From Pseudomonas benzenivorans (GTDB taxonomy: Bacteria; Pseudomonadota; Gammaproteobacteria; Pseudomonadales; Pseudomonadaceae): 64,000 nt of DNA. Under the pieces are notes generated by a model. The model made no database searches and was not told the origin of the DNA. It saw only the letters and a list, made by a program, of their open reading frames with translations. The stretch is taken from positions 1,550,001 through 1,614,000 of the forward strand of contig NZ_CP137892.1 in NCBI RefSeq assembly GCF_033547155.1. The letters are read 5' to 3'. Of the stretch, positions 18,424 to 27,813 are shown piece after piece. Within the stretch, counting starts at the first letter, position 1, and each line of letters starts with the position of its first letter. Made by a program: the position numbers and the translations under genes.

Positions 18424-21004
18424 CGCCGCACTGCTCGAGCGCTGCCGCGCGCTGGAGGAGGACAACCGCAAGCTCAGGCGCATCAACGAGGCGCTGATCG
18501 AGCGGGTCGAGTCGATCAACTCCCGCGGCGACGATGCCTACGCCGCCTTCCAGCACTCGGTGGTGCTGGCCGAGCAGGTGCGCGAGCGCACCGACGCGCT
18601 GAACCAGGCCATGGCCGAGCTCAAGTCCAGCAACCAGCTACTCAGCGACGCCCGGCTGCGCGCGGAGACCGCCCACCAGCACCTGATCGACGCCATCGAG
18701 AGCATCTCCGACGCCTTCGTGCTGTTCGACCGCGAGCAGCGCATCGTGCTGTTCAACAGCCGTTTCAAGGCGCTCTGGGCCGGCAGCCGGGTGCGCATCG
18801 GCAGCGGCCTGCGCCTGGCCGAGATCAAGCGCCTGAGCCGCAGCACCGGGCTGGTGGTCGAGGAGCAGCGCGGTCACCGCGACGAGCACCTGCTCTATCG
18901 CCTGCGCGACGGCCGCTGGGTGCAGGTCAGCGAGCGGCCGACCCGCGAGGGCGGGCTGGTGATCCTCTACACCGACATCACCGAGGTCAAGCAGAGCGAG
19001 ACCCAGCGCCGTGAGCAGGCCCTGGCGCAGAAGTCGCGCCTGCTGCAGCGCGCGGTGGACAACCTGTCCCAGGGCATGGCCATGGTCAATGCCGAGGGCC
19101 AGCTGGAGTTGTGGAACCACCGCTTCCTCGACCTCTGCGGCCTGGCGCCGATCAGCGCGCACCGGCCGTTCGCCGAGGTGATGGCCGACAGCGAACTGGC
19201 CCTGCTCACCCCGGACAGCCGCGACGCCGCCGGCCAGCCGATCGAGGAGCTGGAGCTGCGCCTGTTCGACGGCCGCATGCTGGAGGTGCGCACCCATGCG
19301 CTGCCCACCGGCGGCTTCGTCAACACCTTCACCGACATCACCGAGCGCTACCGCCACGCCGAGGCGCTGAGCGAGAGCGAGCGCTGGATCCGCCTGATCA
19401 CCGACCACGTGCCGGCGCTGATCGCCTACCTCAATGCCGACCTGGTCTACGACTTCACCAACAAGGTCTACGAGGAGTGGTACTGCTGGCCCCGCGGCGC
19501 CATGCTCGGCCAGAGCCTGCGCCAGGTGCACAGCGAGGAACACTGCCGGCGCCTGGAGCCCTATATCGAGCGGGCGCTGTCCGGCGAGAGCGTGACTTTC
19601 GAGGTGGCCGAGACCAACCACCTCGGCCAGGAGCGCTACATGCTGCGCTCCTACGTGCCGAATCGCCAGGCCAGCGGCGAGGTCACCGGGATCTTCGTGC
19701 TGATCCGCGACATCACCGAGCGCCGGCGCACCGCCGAGGCCCTGCACCAGGCCTACCAGCACCTGGAGCAGCGGGTGCGCGAGCGCACCGCCGAGCTGAC
19801 CGGGCTGAACAGCCAGCTGCGCCGCGAGATCGACGAGCGCACCCAGATGGAGGGGCGCCTGCGCGAGGCCAAGGGCGAGGCCGAGCGGGCCAACCTGTCC
19901 AAGACCAAGTTCCTCGCCGCGGTCAGCCACGACCTGCTGCAGCCGCTCAACGCCGCGCGGCTGTTCACCGGCGCGCTGCTGGAGAAGCCGCAGCCGGACG
20001 ACAGCCTGGCCCTGGTGCGCAACGTCAGCAACTCCCTGGAGGACGTCGAGAGCCTGCTCGGCACCCTGGTCGATATCTCCAAGCTGGACGCCGGGGTGAT
20101 CAAGGCGGACATCGCCCCCTTCGCCGTCAGCGAGCTGCTGGAGAACCTCGCCGCCGAATACCACCAGATCGCCGGCAGCGAAGGCCTGCGCCTGGATTAC
20201 CTGCCCAGCTCGGCGCTGGTGCGCAGCGATATCCAGCTGCTGGCGCGGATCCTGCGCAACCTGCTGAGTAACGCCATCCGCTACACCCGCCACGGGCGCA
20301 TCCTGCTCGGCTGCCGTCGGCGGCGACAGAGCCTGTCGATCGAGGTGTGGGATACCGGTATCGGCATCGCCGCGGACAAGCTCGGCGAGATCTTCCAGGA
20401 GTTCAAGCGCGGCGACGCCGGCCAGCGCAAGCAGGACCGCGGCCTGGGCCTGGGCCTGGCCATAGTGGAGAAGATCGCCGGCATGCTCGGCCACCGCATC
20501 CGCGTGGCCTCGCGCCCGGGCCAGGGCTCGATGTTCGCCATCGAGGTGCCGCTGACCACCCGCGCGCCGCGGGCGCGGGTGATCCACGACACCCCGGACC
20601 TGCTGCTCGAGCGCCTGCGCGGCTCGCGCATCTGGGTGCTGGACAACGACGCGGCGATCTGCGCCGGCATGCGCACCCTGCTGGAGACCTGGGGCTGCCA
20701 GGTGGTCACCGCCCTGAGCGAGGAGGACCTGGCGCGCCAGGTCGACAACTACCACGCCGACGCCGACCTGCTGATCGCCGACTACCACCTGGACGACGAG
20801 CGCAACGGCGTCGACGCCGTCGCCCTGATCAACGCGCGGCGCAGCACGCCGCTGCCGGCGCTGATGATCACCGCCAACTACAGCAACGAGCTCAAGCAGC
20901 AGATGCGCGAGCTGGGGCATACCCTGATGCACAAGCCGGTGCGGCCGATGAAGCTGAAGACGGCGATCAGCCATCTGCTGGAGCGGGGCGGGCAGGGGGT
21001 ATAG
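18359..21004 (+). CDS. nahK: Hybrid sensor histidine kinase NahK/ErcS'-like
   Basis: 881-residue soluble hybrid kinase: an N-terminal coiled coil (about 20-100), PAS-type sensor segments (about 100-215, 220-330 and 340-470), a second coiled coil, the phosphoacceptor region VSHDLLQPLNAARLF, an HATPase domain (NLLSNAIRYTRHG; DTGIGIAADKL; GLGLGLAIVEKIA), and a C-terminal receiver (phospho-Asp in LLIADYHLDDE). No membrane segments. The ATG at 18359 has GGAGAG nine bases upstream and overlaps the nosP end. Homologues signal to phosphotransfer proteins, biofilm control and ethanol-oxidation genes. The kinase core is closely similar to ErcS (47071-48816), pointing to common descent. Confidence 0.9.
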   Translation: MACTSTRPSPESPSAAPAGADDAALLERCRALEEDNRKLRRINEALIERVESINSRGDDAYAAFQHSVVLAEQVRERTDALNQAMAELKSSNQLLSDARLRAETAHQHLIDAIESISDAFVLFDREQRIVLFNSRFKALWAGSRVRIGSGLRLAEIKRLSRSTGLVVEEQRGHRDEHLLYRLRDGRWVQVSERPTREGGLVILYTDITEVKQSETQRREQALAQKSRLLQRAVDNLSQGMAMVNAEGQLELWNHRFLDLCGLAPISAHRPFAEVMADSELALLTPDSRDAAGQPIEELELRLFDGRMLEVRTHALPTGGFVNTFTDITERYRHAEALSESERWIRLITDHVPALIAYLNADLVYDFTNKVYEEWYCWPRGAMLGQSLRQVHSEEHCRRLEPYIERALSGESVTFEVAETNHLGQERYMLRSYVPNRQASGEVTGIFVLIRDITERRRTAEALHQAYQHLEQRVRERTAELTGLNSQLRREIDERTQMEGRLREAKGEAERANLSKTKFLAAVSHDLLQPLNAARLFTGALLEKPQPDDSLALVRNVSNSLEDVESLLGTLVDISKLDAGVIKADIAPFAVSELLENLAAEYHQIAGSEGLRLDYLPSSALVRSDIQLLARILRNLLSNAIRYTRHGRILLGCRRRRQSLSIEVWDTGIGIAADKLGEIFQEFKRGDAGQRKQDRGLGLGLAIVEKIAGMLGHRIRVASRPGQGSMFAIEVPLTTRAPRARVIHDTPDLLLERLRGSRIWVLDNDAAICAGMRTLLETWGCQVVTALSEEDLARQVDNYHADADLLIADYHLDDERNGVDAVALINARRSTPLPALMITANYSNELKQQMRELGHTLMHKPVRPMKLKTAISHLLERGGQGV

Positions 21005-21257
21005 GGGCGACCGACCAAGCGCTTTCACGTGGTTGTGGCAAGCCGCGAGACAATCGGATCAGGCTAGTCCTGCGATGGCACGAGGCCGATAACAATGCCG
21101 ATCTGGATGATCGATTGAGCGCTTGGCCCCGCCGTGAGAACTACAGAATGGCCAGGGTGGTAACGCTCAGAACAGGCTGGATATACACATGCAACCGCGC
21201 TGACGACAGGGCTGGGAAAGTGTTACTCGCTGCTTGTGGGGAGTGTCCATATACATT
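21005..21257. other. Gene-free segment between nahK and the cassette-like insert
   Basis: About 250 bp with no supported ORF. This is where the distal arm of an attC site for the cassette ending at 21259 would be expected; I find no GTTRRRY box on the minus strand here, so that site is decayed, truncated or replaced. The junction between the native chromosome and the insert probably lies in this stretch. Confidence 0.4.
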
Positions 21258-21268
21258 GTTAGGTGTGC
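21258..21268 (-). repeat. attC R''-like arm closing the 325-codon cassette
   Basis: Read on the minus strand, GCACACCTAAC contains the TAA stop of the upstream minus-strand gene. It is an exact 11-base reverse complement of GTTAGGTGTGC, which begins the same cassette at 22248-22238. This pairing of cassette start and terminal R'' is what an integron cassette excised at G/TTRRRY would show. The rest of the site is not recognisable. Confidence 0.5.
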
Positions 21269-22236
21269 GCGCCACTATTTTTAGCAGCCTTGTAGTTGTC
21301 TAGGAACTCAGTTTCTGACTCCTTCGAGAAGACCTCATTGGAGAAAAGATCGAAGCCTACGCGAAAGCAAACGTACTCCAAAAATAGAGCATCAGCCAAG
21401 AAGTCGTCATGACGTTCCGGATGCCACCGATTCTTGTCTTTGAGTGAATGATGGTGAAGAACTCCCCTGAGTTCAACGAAGCTCTTAGCAATCTGAGTGG
21501 GGCTTCTTGTTAGGTACTTTTCAGATAATCTTTTATGGTGTGAATGGCCGCGATGCAGTGCGATCTTGGGCAAGTCTTTGTTTTCGGTAACTGAGTATAT
21601 TGCGTCGAGAAGAGGCTTGCTGGATGTGTACTCAGTGATGACTTGAGAGGTCTTAAACTTTCCATTGGCAAAAAGAGTCTCAAGCATGAAAAGAAAGTCT
21701 AAGCAAGCTTCGATGTGGCGGTTTTCGTATGTGTCGTTCTTTCCTTTTCTAAAAAATGCAAGCGGGATTTCATAGTCTGACACGTTGTCTGCGCGCAGTA
21801 AGGTGCGCCCAATAATGTCGAAAGAGATCGGTTCGGTCTCCAGTATGGTCACCTTCTTTGCGCTATGCGCCATGCTATAGACGGACAACTTCCGCTTTTC
21901 TTCCTCCGTTTCGGGGAGGTATACCTCCTCTGGATTGCCCCAAGCAATTTGTTCTAGCCCAAAGAACGATAGAACCCCCTCCGCCGTTCTTATGGTCTCT
22001 TGGGCGCGTTCTAGGGATGGACTGCGCATGACAATGTTTGCAGTTATCCCTGGCTCCGGGTTTTGCGTGATCGTAGGCCAGAGCGACGGGTCGTTAGCTT
22101 GATACGTTAGGGAAATGAATGTAACAACGCCATCCATATCCGCCTCAACGCTGTACTCGACGCCATTTGCGAAAAGAGGGAAAGTATCTTTGGTGCGCAT
22201 CCTACCTTTGACGGCAAATTTGTACTGAACTTTCAA
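21259..22236 (-). CDS. Cassette-borne protein of unknown function with an RX4H motif
   Basis: 325 residues, AT-richer than neighbours, no signal peptide or membrane segment. The N-terminal third looks like beta-rich sequence; the C-terminal half is helical and contains ELRGVLHHH (R257, H262), an RX4H pattern like that of HEPN ribonuclease-type domains, preceded by FLFMLETLFANGKF. That resemblance is weak and by eye only. The start is either TTG 22236, which has AGGTG five bases upstream inside the attC R' box, or ATG 22200. The stop codon lies in the next attC-like arm. No promoter is seen, as expected for a gene cassette read from outside. Confidence 0.7.
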   Translation of the reverse strand: MKVQYKFAVKGRMRTKDTFPLFANGVEYSVEADMDGVVTFISLTYQANDPSLWPTITQNPEPGITANIVMRSPSLERAQETIRTAEGVLSFFGLEQIAWGNPEEVYLPETEEEKRKLSVYSMAHSAKKVTILETEPISFDIIGRTLLRADNVSDYEIPLAFFRKGKNDTYENRHIEACLDFLFMLETLFANGKFKTSQVITEYTSSKPLLDAIYSVTENKDLPKIALHRGHSHHKRLSEKYLTRSPTQIAKSFVELRGVLHHHSLKDKNRWHPERHDDFLADALFLEYVCFRVGFDLFSNEVFSKESETEFLDNYKAAKNSGAHT

Positions 22237-22240
22237 AGCA

Positions 22241-22315
22241 CACCTAACGTTTAGTTAAAGGGTCGGGTTTTAGCCCGGCCCAGTGAGCGAAGCGAACGAT
22301 TTGGAATTGTTATAC
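22241..22315 (-). repeat. attC-like cassette recombination site between the two insert genes
   Basis: 75 bp. On the minus strand it runs from an R''-like box GTATAAC (22315-22309, containing the TAA stop of the 253-aa gene) to an R' box GTTAGGTG (22248-22241), which fits GTTRRRY. The middle can fold: GGGCCGGG and CCCGACCC pair with one mismatch. It shares the 15-base string AGTGAGCGAAGCGAA with the site at 23096-23171. The next gene starts about 11 bases after the R' box. Pattern and position fit an integron attC site. Confidence 0.6.
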
Positions 22316-23071
22316 GTTGAAGTGCTCTAGGAATTCAATTACTTTCTGGCCTTTTTCTGCCATGCCTTGTATTGCCCCGAGACGGTCATTGGTTGTGGTG
22401 ATGCCATCTAATACTGACTTCGTTTTTTGCCACATTAGAGATAGCTTACTAAGTTCTGTGCTTCCTTTGGCTTGTTCGAAAATTGCTTCATTTGCAATGA
22501 CTTCGCCATACGCGGCTTGCATTACCTCATCCAGAGCTTTAGCGCCAACAATTTTATAAGTTATTAGTGCTTCTTCGATTTTTCCAAGATGCTTTTGAAT
22601 GATTGATATTGTGTGTTGGGGTAAAGTGGACTTTTCTAGGGTTTCTCTCAGGTCTTTGGCTAGCCTTCTAAGCTCTTCTAAGATCTCCTCGTCAAGTAGG
22701 TCCTCTTCGTTTGGGAGGATTTCGGAGCAGAATCCAAGAGCAATTGCTATCTCAGGGGTGATTTGCTGTTTTAAAGATTTCCATGCTGACATTATTGCGT
22801 GGACGGCAAATACAGAGTTGCACTTGTTTAGGCTGGAATTATATAGATTTATAGAATAGCCTAGCCTCTGCATTTCGTTGCGAACGTGTTCAACTTCATC
22901 GTGAAGGTCTGCAAGGCATCGTGATATAGAGAAGTTTTTCCGGTTTTGGTCTGTTTCTTTTATGTCAAAAATGTCAGCCCAAACTTCATGGGTGTGAATG
23001 TTTTCAGCTTTATTCTTTGCTGCATTTATAATTTCTTTTATTCGATATGCTGAATTTATATTCTTTGCCAT
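22310..23071 (-). CDS. Cassette-borne protein of unknown function, helical
   Basis: 253 residues, AT-rich, soluble, predicted mostly helical with charged heptad-like stretches (LLDEEILEELRRLAKDLRETLEK near 130-150) suggesting coiled coils. No motif I recognise. ATG at 23071 lies about 25 bases inside the cassette boundary at 23101, and the TAA stop is inside the following attC-like site. Possible partner of the 325-residue protein downstream, since both would be read as one minus-strand array, but that is only position. Confidence 0.7.
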   Translation of the reverse strand: MAKNINSAYRIKEIINAAKNKAENIHTHEVWADIFDIKETDQNRKNFSISRCLADLHDEVEHVRNEMQRLGYSINLYNSSLNKCNSVFAVHAIMSAWKSLKQQITPEIAIALGFCSEILPNEEDLLDEEILEELRRLAKDLRETLEKSTLPQHTISIIQKHLGKIEEALITYKIVGAKALDEVMQAAYGEVIANEAIFEQAKGSTELSKLSLMWQKTKSVLDGITTTNDRLGAIQGMAEKGQKVIEFLEHFNV

Positions 23072-23095
23072 TTTGAAATCCGTATTCTGGCTGGA

Positions 23096-23171
23096 GTAAA
23101 ACTATTAAGCTAAGGGGCGGGCTTTAGCCAGTCCCGAGTGAGCGAAGCGAATGGCTTAAATGCTGTAATGG
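23096..23171 (-). repeat. Degenerate attC-like site at the head of the cassette pair
   Basis: It aligns along most of its length with the site at 22241-22315, sharing AGTGAGCGAAGCGAA and the GGGCGGGCTTTAGCC-type stem. The R'-like end is GTTTTAC on the minus strand (23102-23096), matching 6 of 7 bases of GTTATAC, the complement of the R'' box that ends the 253-residue cassette. The outer R'' box is not canonical and abuts the IS remnant. Confidence 0.5.
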
Positions 23172-23432
23172 ACTCTCCCTGCACCACCTTCTATACCCGC
23201 AACGGTGGTGGCTGATAGTTGGGAGAAGTGTGATGAAGCGAATTGCGGTTGATCTGGCCAAGTCCGTTTACCAAATTGCCGAGAGTGTCCGTTCCGGCCA
23301 TGTGGTGCAGCGCAAGCGGCTGAACCGGGAGGCGTTCCGGCGATATATACAGGAGCAGGGCGAGACGGTCGAGTGGGTGATGGAGGCCTGTGGCACGGCG
23401 CACTATTGGGGGCGCGTAGTGCAGCCGTGTAG
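23172..23432 (+). mobile_element. Truncated IS110/IS1111-type insertion sequence
   Basis: An approx. 260-bp left-end fragment directly beside the degenerate attC-like site. It contains the start of a DEDD-type transposase gene, then stops at a repeat at 23433. No right end is visible. A subgroup of IS1111-type elements is known to insert specifically into attC sites of Pseudomonas integron cassettes, which fits this location. Boundaries are approximate. Confidence 0.55.
23233..23427 (+). pseudogene. IS110-family transposase, N-terminal remnant
   Basis: About 65 codons remain: MKRIAVDLAKSVYQIAES, including the first catalytic Asp of the DEDD (RuvC-like) fold, and VEWVMEACGTAHYWGR, a conserved block of IS1111-type transposases. 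Similarity ends abruptly just before the palindromic repeat at 23433; full-length proteins are about 340 residues. Not functional. Confidence 0.8.
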
Positions 23433-23460
23433 GGTGGAAAACCGCGAAGCGTTTTCCACC
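23433..23460. repeat. REP-like palindrome
   Basis: GGTGGAAAAC, loop CGCGAAGC, GTTTTCCACC: a perfect 10-bp inverted repeat, preceded by GTAG. Elements of this design are dispersed in Pseudomonas genomes, and here it marks the 3' breakpoint of the IS remnant. Confidence 0.65.
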
Positions 23461-23800
23461 ATAAACATCCGGGCTATTCGCTTGCACCTTTCCCTCACGG
23501 CAGTGCCTCGCAGTGCCTGCACCCTGCCTGGCTGCGAAGGTCCAGGCGCCGTCAGAATCCCCTTCAGGAGGCCGAGTGGAATCGTCGTGGAGTGGGTCGA
23601 GCGGCAGGGATGCCGCGAGAGCTGCGATGGGCTAGGGAGGGCCCTTCGCAGCGTGCCCACGGAACGATGATGGAACGAGGGAACCCCGGCGCAGCCGGGG
23701 CCGGATGATGGGGTGGCCTTCTTTTTGGTTACTTTTTCTTGGCCAGGCAAGAAAAAGTGACTCGCCCGTGAGGGGCGAAACCCGCTCGCCAAGTGCACTT
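23461..23800. repeat. Non-coding dispersed-repeat-like segment
   Basis: About 340 bp with no credible gene. It contains GGAACGATGATGGAACGAGGG, a CCCCGGCGCAGCCGGGG hairpin, and an inverted repeat (TTACTTTTTCTTG / CAAGAAAAAGTGA, 23738-23761). I recall this combination as a common interspersed sequence in pseudomonad genomes; copy number cannot be checked here. Confidence 0.45.
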
Positions 23801-23901
23801 GGTAATGGGGTATGTCGAGCATCCGAATAGCGACACGGCTAAGTCACCCCATGATGACGGCCAGGTCGCCGAAGATCGGTGGAGGGCAGGGCGCGGGTGC
23901 G

Positions 23902-24567
23902 CTACCGGCGCAGGTAGGCGGCGAAATCGATATCCCCGGCCGAGAGAATCGCCTGCACCCTGTTGTGCACGTTGAGCTTGCGCAGGATCGCCGAGACATG
24001 GGCTTTGACCGTGGTCTCGGCGATATCCAGGCTGTAGGCGATCTGCTTGTTCGACTCGCCCTTGGTCATGCGCTCGAGCACCAGCAGCTGCTTGCGGGTC
24101 AGGGCGTTGAGCAGTTCGGCGGAGATGCCCGGGTTCTCTGGGTGGCTGCGCCGCGACGTATTGCCCTGGCTGCGGATGATGTCCGGCGGCAGGTAGACGT
24201 TGCCGTCGAGGATCTGCGCGATGGCCTCGGTCATCTGCGCCCGCGGCGAGGACTTGGTGATGAAGCCCACCGCGCCGTAGGTGATGGCCTGCAGCACCAC
24301 CTGCTTGTCCTGCTCGGCCGAGACGATCACAACCGGGATGGTCGGCGCCTCGTTGCGCAGCTGCATCAGGCCGTTGAGACCGTGCATGCCGGGCATGTTC
24401 AGGTCGAGCAGGATCAGGTCGAGGTCGTCGTGTTCCAGGGTCAGCGCCAGGGCGCTGTCCAGGTCGGCGGTCTCCATGATGCTGCTGCCGGGGAAGCCGT
24501 CGCTGATGACGTTGTGGATGGCTTCGCGAAACAGCGGGTGGTCGTCGGCAATCAGGATCTTGTACAT
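23902..24567 (-). CDS. agmR: LuxR-type response regulator AgmR/ErbR
   Basis: 221 residues: a receiver domain with phospho-acceptor D55 ([13 protein letters not shown]) and conserved acidic D8/D9, and a C-terminal LuxR helix-turn-helix ([43 protein letters not shown]). It matches AgmR/ErbR, the regulator required for PQQ-dependent alcohol oxidation in P. putida and P. aeruginosa. ATG 24567 has AGGTGAAAGG upstream. Last gene of the minus-strand accessory operon, about 60 bp after the CxxxCW gene. No dedicated kinase is adjacent; ErcS or NahK are plausible partners. Confidence 0.92.
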   Translation of the reverse strand: MYKILIADDHPLFREAIHNVISDGFPGSSIMETADLDSALALTLEHDDLDLILLDLNMPGMHGLNGLMQLRNEAPTIPVVIVSAEQDKQVVLQAITYGAVGFITKSSPRAQMTEAIAQILDGNVYLPPDIIRSQGNTSRRSHPENPGISAELLNALTRKQLLVLERMTKGESNKQIAYSLDIAETTVKAHVSAILRKLNVHNRVQAILSAGDIDFAAYLRR

Positions 24568-24628
24568 GGCCTTTCACCTCGTTGTTCTGATTATGCGGCG
24601 CTGAGGGTGAGGGGGAAAGCGCAGCGTG

Positions 24629-25189
24629 TCAGGGCAGTGGCGCCGGTTGCGCCGGCAGCAGGGGCAGGCCGGCCTGTTCCCAGGCGTCGATGCCGTCGCG
24701 GTACCAGTAGAGGTTGCCATAGCCCAGGCGATGGGCGCGCTTGACCGCGTTCCAGCTCAACCAGCAGTCCGAGCGGCAGTAGAACACCAGGGGCCAGCCC
24801 TTGTCGCCGCCGCTGGCCTCGCGCAGGTGGTGGCTGAAGTAGGCCTGCCAGCGGTCATCGAGTTGGCCGTCGCCGGTGTTGGCCAGCCACAGGCTGCCGG
24901 GCAGGTTGGCGTGTACCTCGTCCTCGATGAACCGGCCGTTGAGCCACTGGCGGCGGTAGGTGTCGATCAGCGCGGTGTGCGGTTGCTCGGCCAGCAGCCG
25001 CTGCAGCGCCACGGTATCCAGGGTGCGGGCGTGTTCGGCAGTGGCCGGGGTCGGGCTGCGGTACTGGCCGAGGCGGTAGCCCTCGGCGGAGAACAGCGCC
25101 GGCTCGGCCTGGGCGAGGGGGATGAGCAGCAGGCCGAGCAGTCCGCTGATGAGTCGGGCAGGTCGCCCCGTGGGCACGCAAGTGTTCAT
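24629..25189 (-). CDS. PQQ-dependent catabolism-associated rhodanese-like protein (CxxxCW motif)
   Basis: 186 residues with an N-terminal hydrophobic signal (about 12-28), so periplasmic. The C-terminal half resembles a rhodanese fold with C138, C142 and W143 in FYCRSDCWLSWNAVKRA, the signature of a family found only in quinoprotein dehydrogenase gene clusters. It lies between the ABC permease gene and agmR in the same direction. Role unknown; a periplasmic sulfur- or redox-handling accessory is an inference from the fold. Confidence 0.88.
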   Translation of the reverse strand: MNTCVPTGRPARLISGLLGLLLIPLAQAEPALFSAEGYRLGQYRSPTPATAEHARTLDTVALQRLLAEQPHTALIDTYRRQWLNGRFIEDEVHANLPGSLWLANTGDGQLDDRWQAYFSHHLREASGGDKGWPLVFYCRSDCWLSWNAVKRAHRLGYGNLYWYRDGIDAWEQAGLPLLPAQPAPLP

Positions 25190-25270
25190 CGCCTTAGGTC
25201 TCGGTTCTTTTTATGGACCCATTACAAGGCATCGATCCTGCTTTGGAAATTCTACGATGGAGAGTAAAAG

Positions 25271-25286
25271 CAGTACCAAAGTAGTA
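25271..25286. promoter_or_regulatory. TACCAA motif upstream of the CxxxCW gene and agmR
   Basis: AGTACCAAAGTAGTAG lies about 80 bp before the minus-strand start at 25189. It resembles GCTACCAAGGTAGTAA at 29089. Candidate regulon site. Confidence 0.45.
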
Positions 25287-25308
25287 GAAGGGTGGGGCGC
25301 GGCGCCGG

Positions 25309-26096
25309 TCAGCCGACGCGGCGCAGGGCGGCGTGCTGGGGGTTGAAGCTGAGGACTGCGAGCACGGCGAACAGCCCGGTCAGGCCCAGGCAGATCAGCA
25401 GGGCGTCGGGGTTCAGGCGCTGGTAGAGGGCGAAGCGCACCAGTTCCACCGCATGGCTGAAGGGGTTGAGCGCGCACAGCCAGTACAGCCACTCGCTGGC
25501 CTCGCGCATCTTCCACAGCGGGTAGAGCGCCGAGGACAGGAAGAACAGCGGGAAGATCACGAAGTTCATCACTCCGGCGAAATTCTCCAGCTGGCGGATG
25601 CCGTTGGACAGCAGCAGGCCCAGGGCGCTGAGCAGCAGCGCCACCAGCAGCAGCGCCGGCAGCGCGGCGAGCAGGCCGAAGGGCGGCGGCTGCACGCCGT
25701 AGAGCCAGGCGATGGCGAGAAAGGCATAGACCTGCAGCAGCGAGATCAGCGCCGTGGCCAGCAGCTTGCTGGCCAGCAGGAAGGCCCGCGGCAGCGGGCT
25801 GGTCAGCAGCACGCGCATGCTGCCCATCTCGCGGTCGTAGACCATCGACAGCGAGCCCTGCATGCCGTTGAACAGCAGGATCATGCAGGCCAGCCCCGGC
25901 ACTATGTAGGTCTCGTAGGTGATGTAGGTGTCGTAGGGGGCGATGATGGCGATCCCCAGGGCGGCGCGGAAGCCTGCGGCGAACACCAGCAGCCACAGCA
26001 GCGGGCGCACCAGGGCGCTGAGAAAGCGCGACCGCTGCAGCACGAAGCGCAGCCATTCGCGCTGTACTATGCCGGCCAGGCAATGCCAGTAGGCGT

Positions 26097-26100
<4 letters not shown>
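25309..26100 (-). CDS. pedC: ABC transporter permease, PedC-type
   Basis: 263 residues, ABC-2 type membrane domain with about six hydrophobic segments and the conserved YDREMGSMRVLLTSPLPRAFLL loop region. In pseudomonads the corresponding ped gene is needed for growth on alcohols. ATG at 26100 overlaps the ATPase stop by four bases (ATGA), so the two are translationally coupled. Together with the ATPase it should form an exporter or membrane machine for the PQQ dehydrogenase system; the substrate is unknown. Confidence 0.9.
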
Positions 26101-26821
<721 letters not shown>

Positions 26822-26825
<4 letters not shown>

Positions 26826-27787
26826 GGGGTCACCACCACGCCCCAGGGGTAGCGGCCGACCTTGATCGATTTCGTGACCTTGAGCGAATCGACGTCGATC
26901 ACCGAGACGTCGCCGCTGACCCCGTTGGTGGTCAGCAGGCGCTTCTGGTCCGGGGTGAAGGCCAGGTGCCAGACGCGGCGGCCGACCAGCAGGTAGTCGA
27001 GCACCTCGTAGCTCTTGGCGTCGACCACCGCCACGTGATTGGCCGGGCCGAGGGCGACGAAGGCGTACTTGCCGTCGGCGCCGAGCCTGACCCCGACCGG
27101 CTGCACCTTGTCCGGGTGCACGCCCTTGATCTGGAAGCTGAGGGTCTTGAGCACCTGGCGCGTGGCCACGTCGAGCACCGTGACCGTGCCGCCGATCTCC
27201 GCCGAGGCCCACAGGCGCGTGCCGTCGGGGTCGAACTCGACATGCCGCGGGCGCTGGTCGACCAATGTGTTGTCCACCAGCTGCTGGGTGGCGGTATCGA
27301 TCCAGTGCAGCATGTTGGTGGTTTCGCTGGTGTTGACCGCCCACTTGCCGTCCGGGCTGACCGCCATGCCCTCGGGCTCGACGCCGACGTCGATCTGCGC
27401 CAGCACCTGGTCGGTCTGGGTGTCGACCACGGTGACCAACGCATCGTCTTCATTGGAGGTGTACAGCCAGCGGTCGTTGGGGTGCAGGGCGAACTGCTCG
27501 GGGTCGGCGCCGGAGGGCAGCTCCTTGACGATCTTGCGCGTGGCCAGGTCCATCACCTGCACCCGGTCCGAGTCGCTGGCGCAGATGTACAGCAACCTGT
27601 GGTCGGCCGACAGCAGCAGGCCGCGCGGGCGCATGCCGACCGCCAGGGTGTCGGTGACCTCCAGGCTGCCTAAGTCGATCACGCTGATGCTGTCGTCCTT
27701 CTCGTTGGACACATAGGCGGTGGCGGCCTGGCCGCCGGCGCTGGCCAGGGCCAGGGTCAGGCCGAGGGCGAACGGGGCGATGCGCAT
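26822..27787 (-). CDS. PQQ-associated periplasmic YVTN beta-propeller protein
   Basis: 321 residues: signal peptide (about 1-22, ending GGQAA), then seven-bladed propeller-type repeats of the YVTN kind (YVSNEKDDSISVIDLGS, YICASDSDRVQVMDLAT, YTSNEDDALVTVVDTQT, and further copies). ATG 27787 has AGAGGA seven bases upstream; an alternative ATG at 27817 would overlap the previous stop. Family members are confined to PQQ-dehydrogenase clusters and precede the ABC genes, as here. Specific role unknown. Confidence 0.9.
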
Positions 27788-27813
27788 GAATCGATCCTCT
27801 TGTTGTTGTCCGG

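Noticed and set aside
18638..21028. Minus-strand open frame of 796 codons opposite nahK
   Set aside because: Same shadow effect; product is repetitive His/Gln/Ala/Val-rich and the plus strand encodes a clear hybrid kinase.
21124..21257. A complete attC site after the 325-codon gene
   Set aside because: The R'' arm is clear but no GTTRRRY box or pairing L' arm is found on the minus strand within about 140 bases.
23230..23670. 147-codon plus-strand frame taken as a whole gene
   Set aside because: Only the first 65 codons match a transposase; the rest runs through a palindrome and non-coding repeat.
23729..24577. Minus-strand frame of 282 codons over agmR and its downstream region
   Set aside because: Different frame from agmR, Arg/Pro/Gln-rich shadow product; the receiver and LuxR domains are in the 23902-24567 frame.
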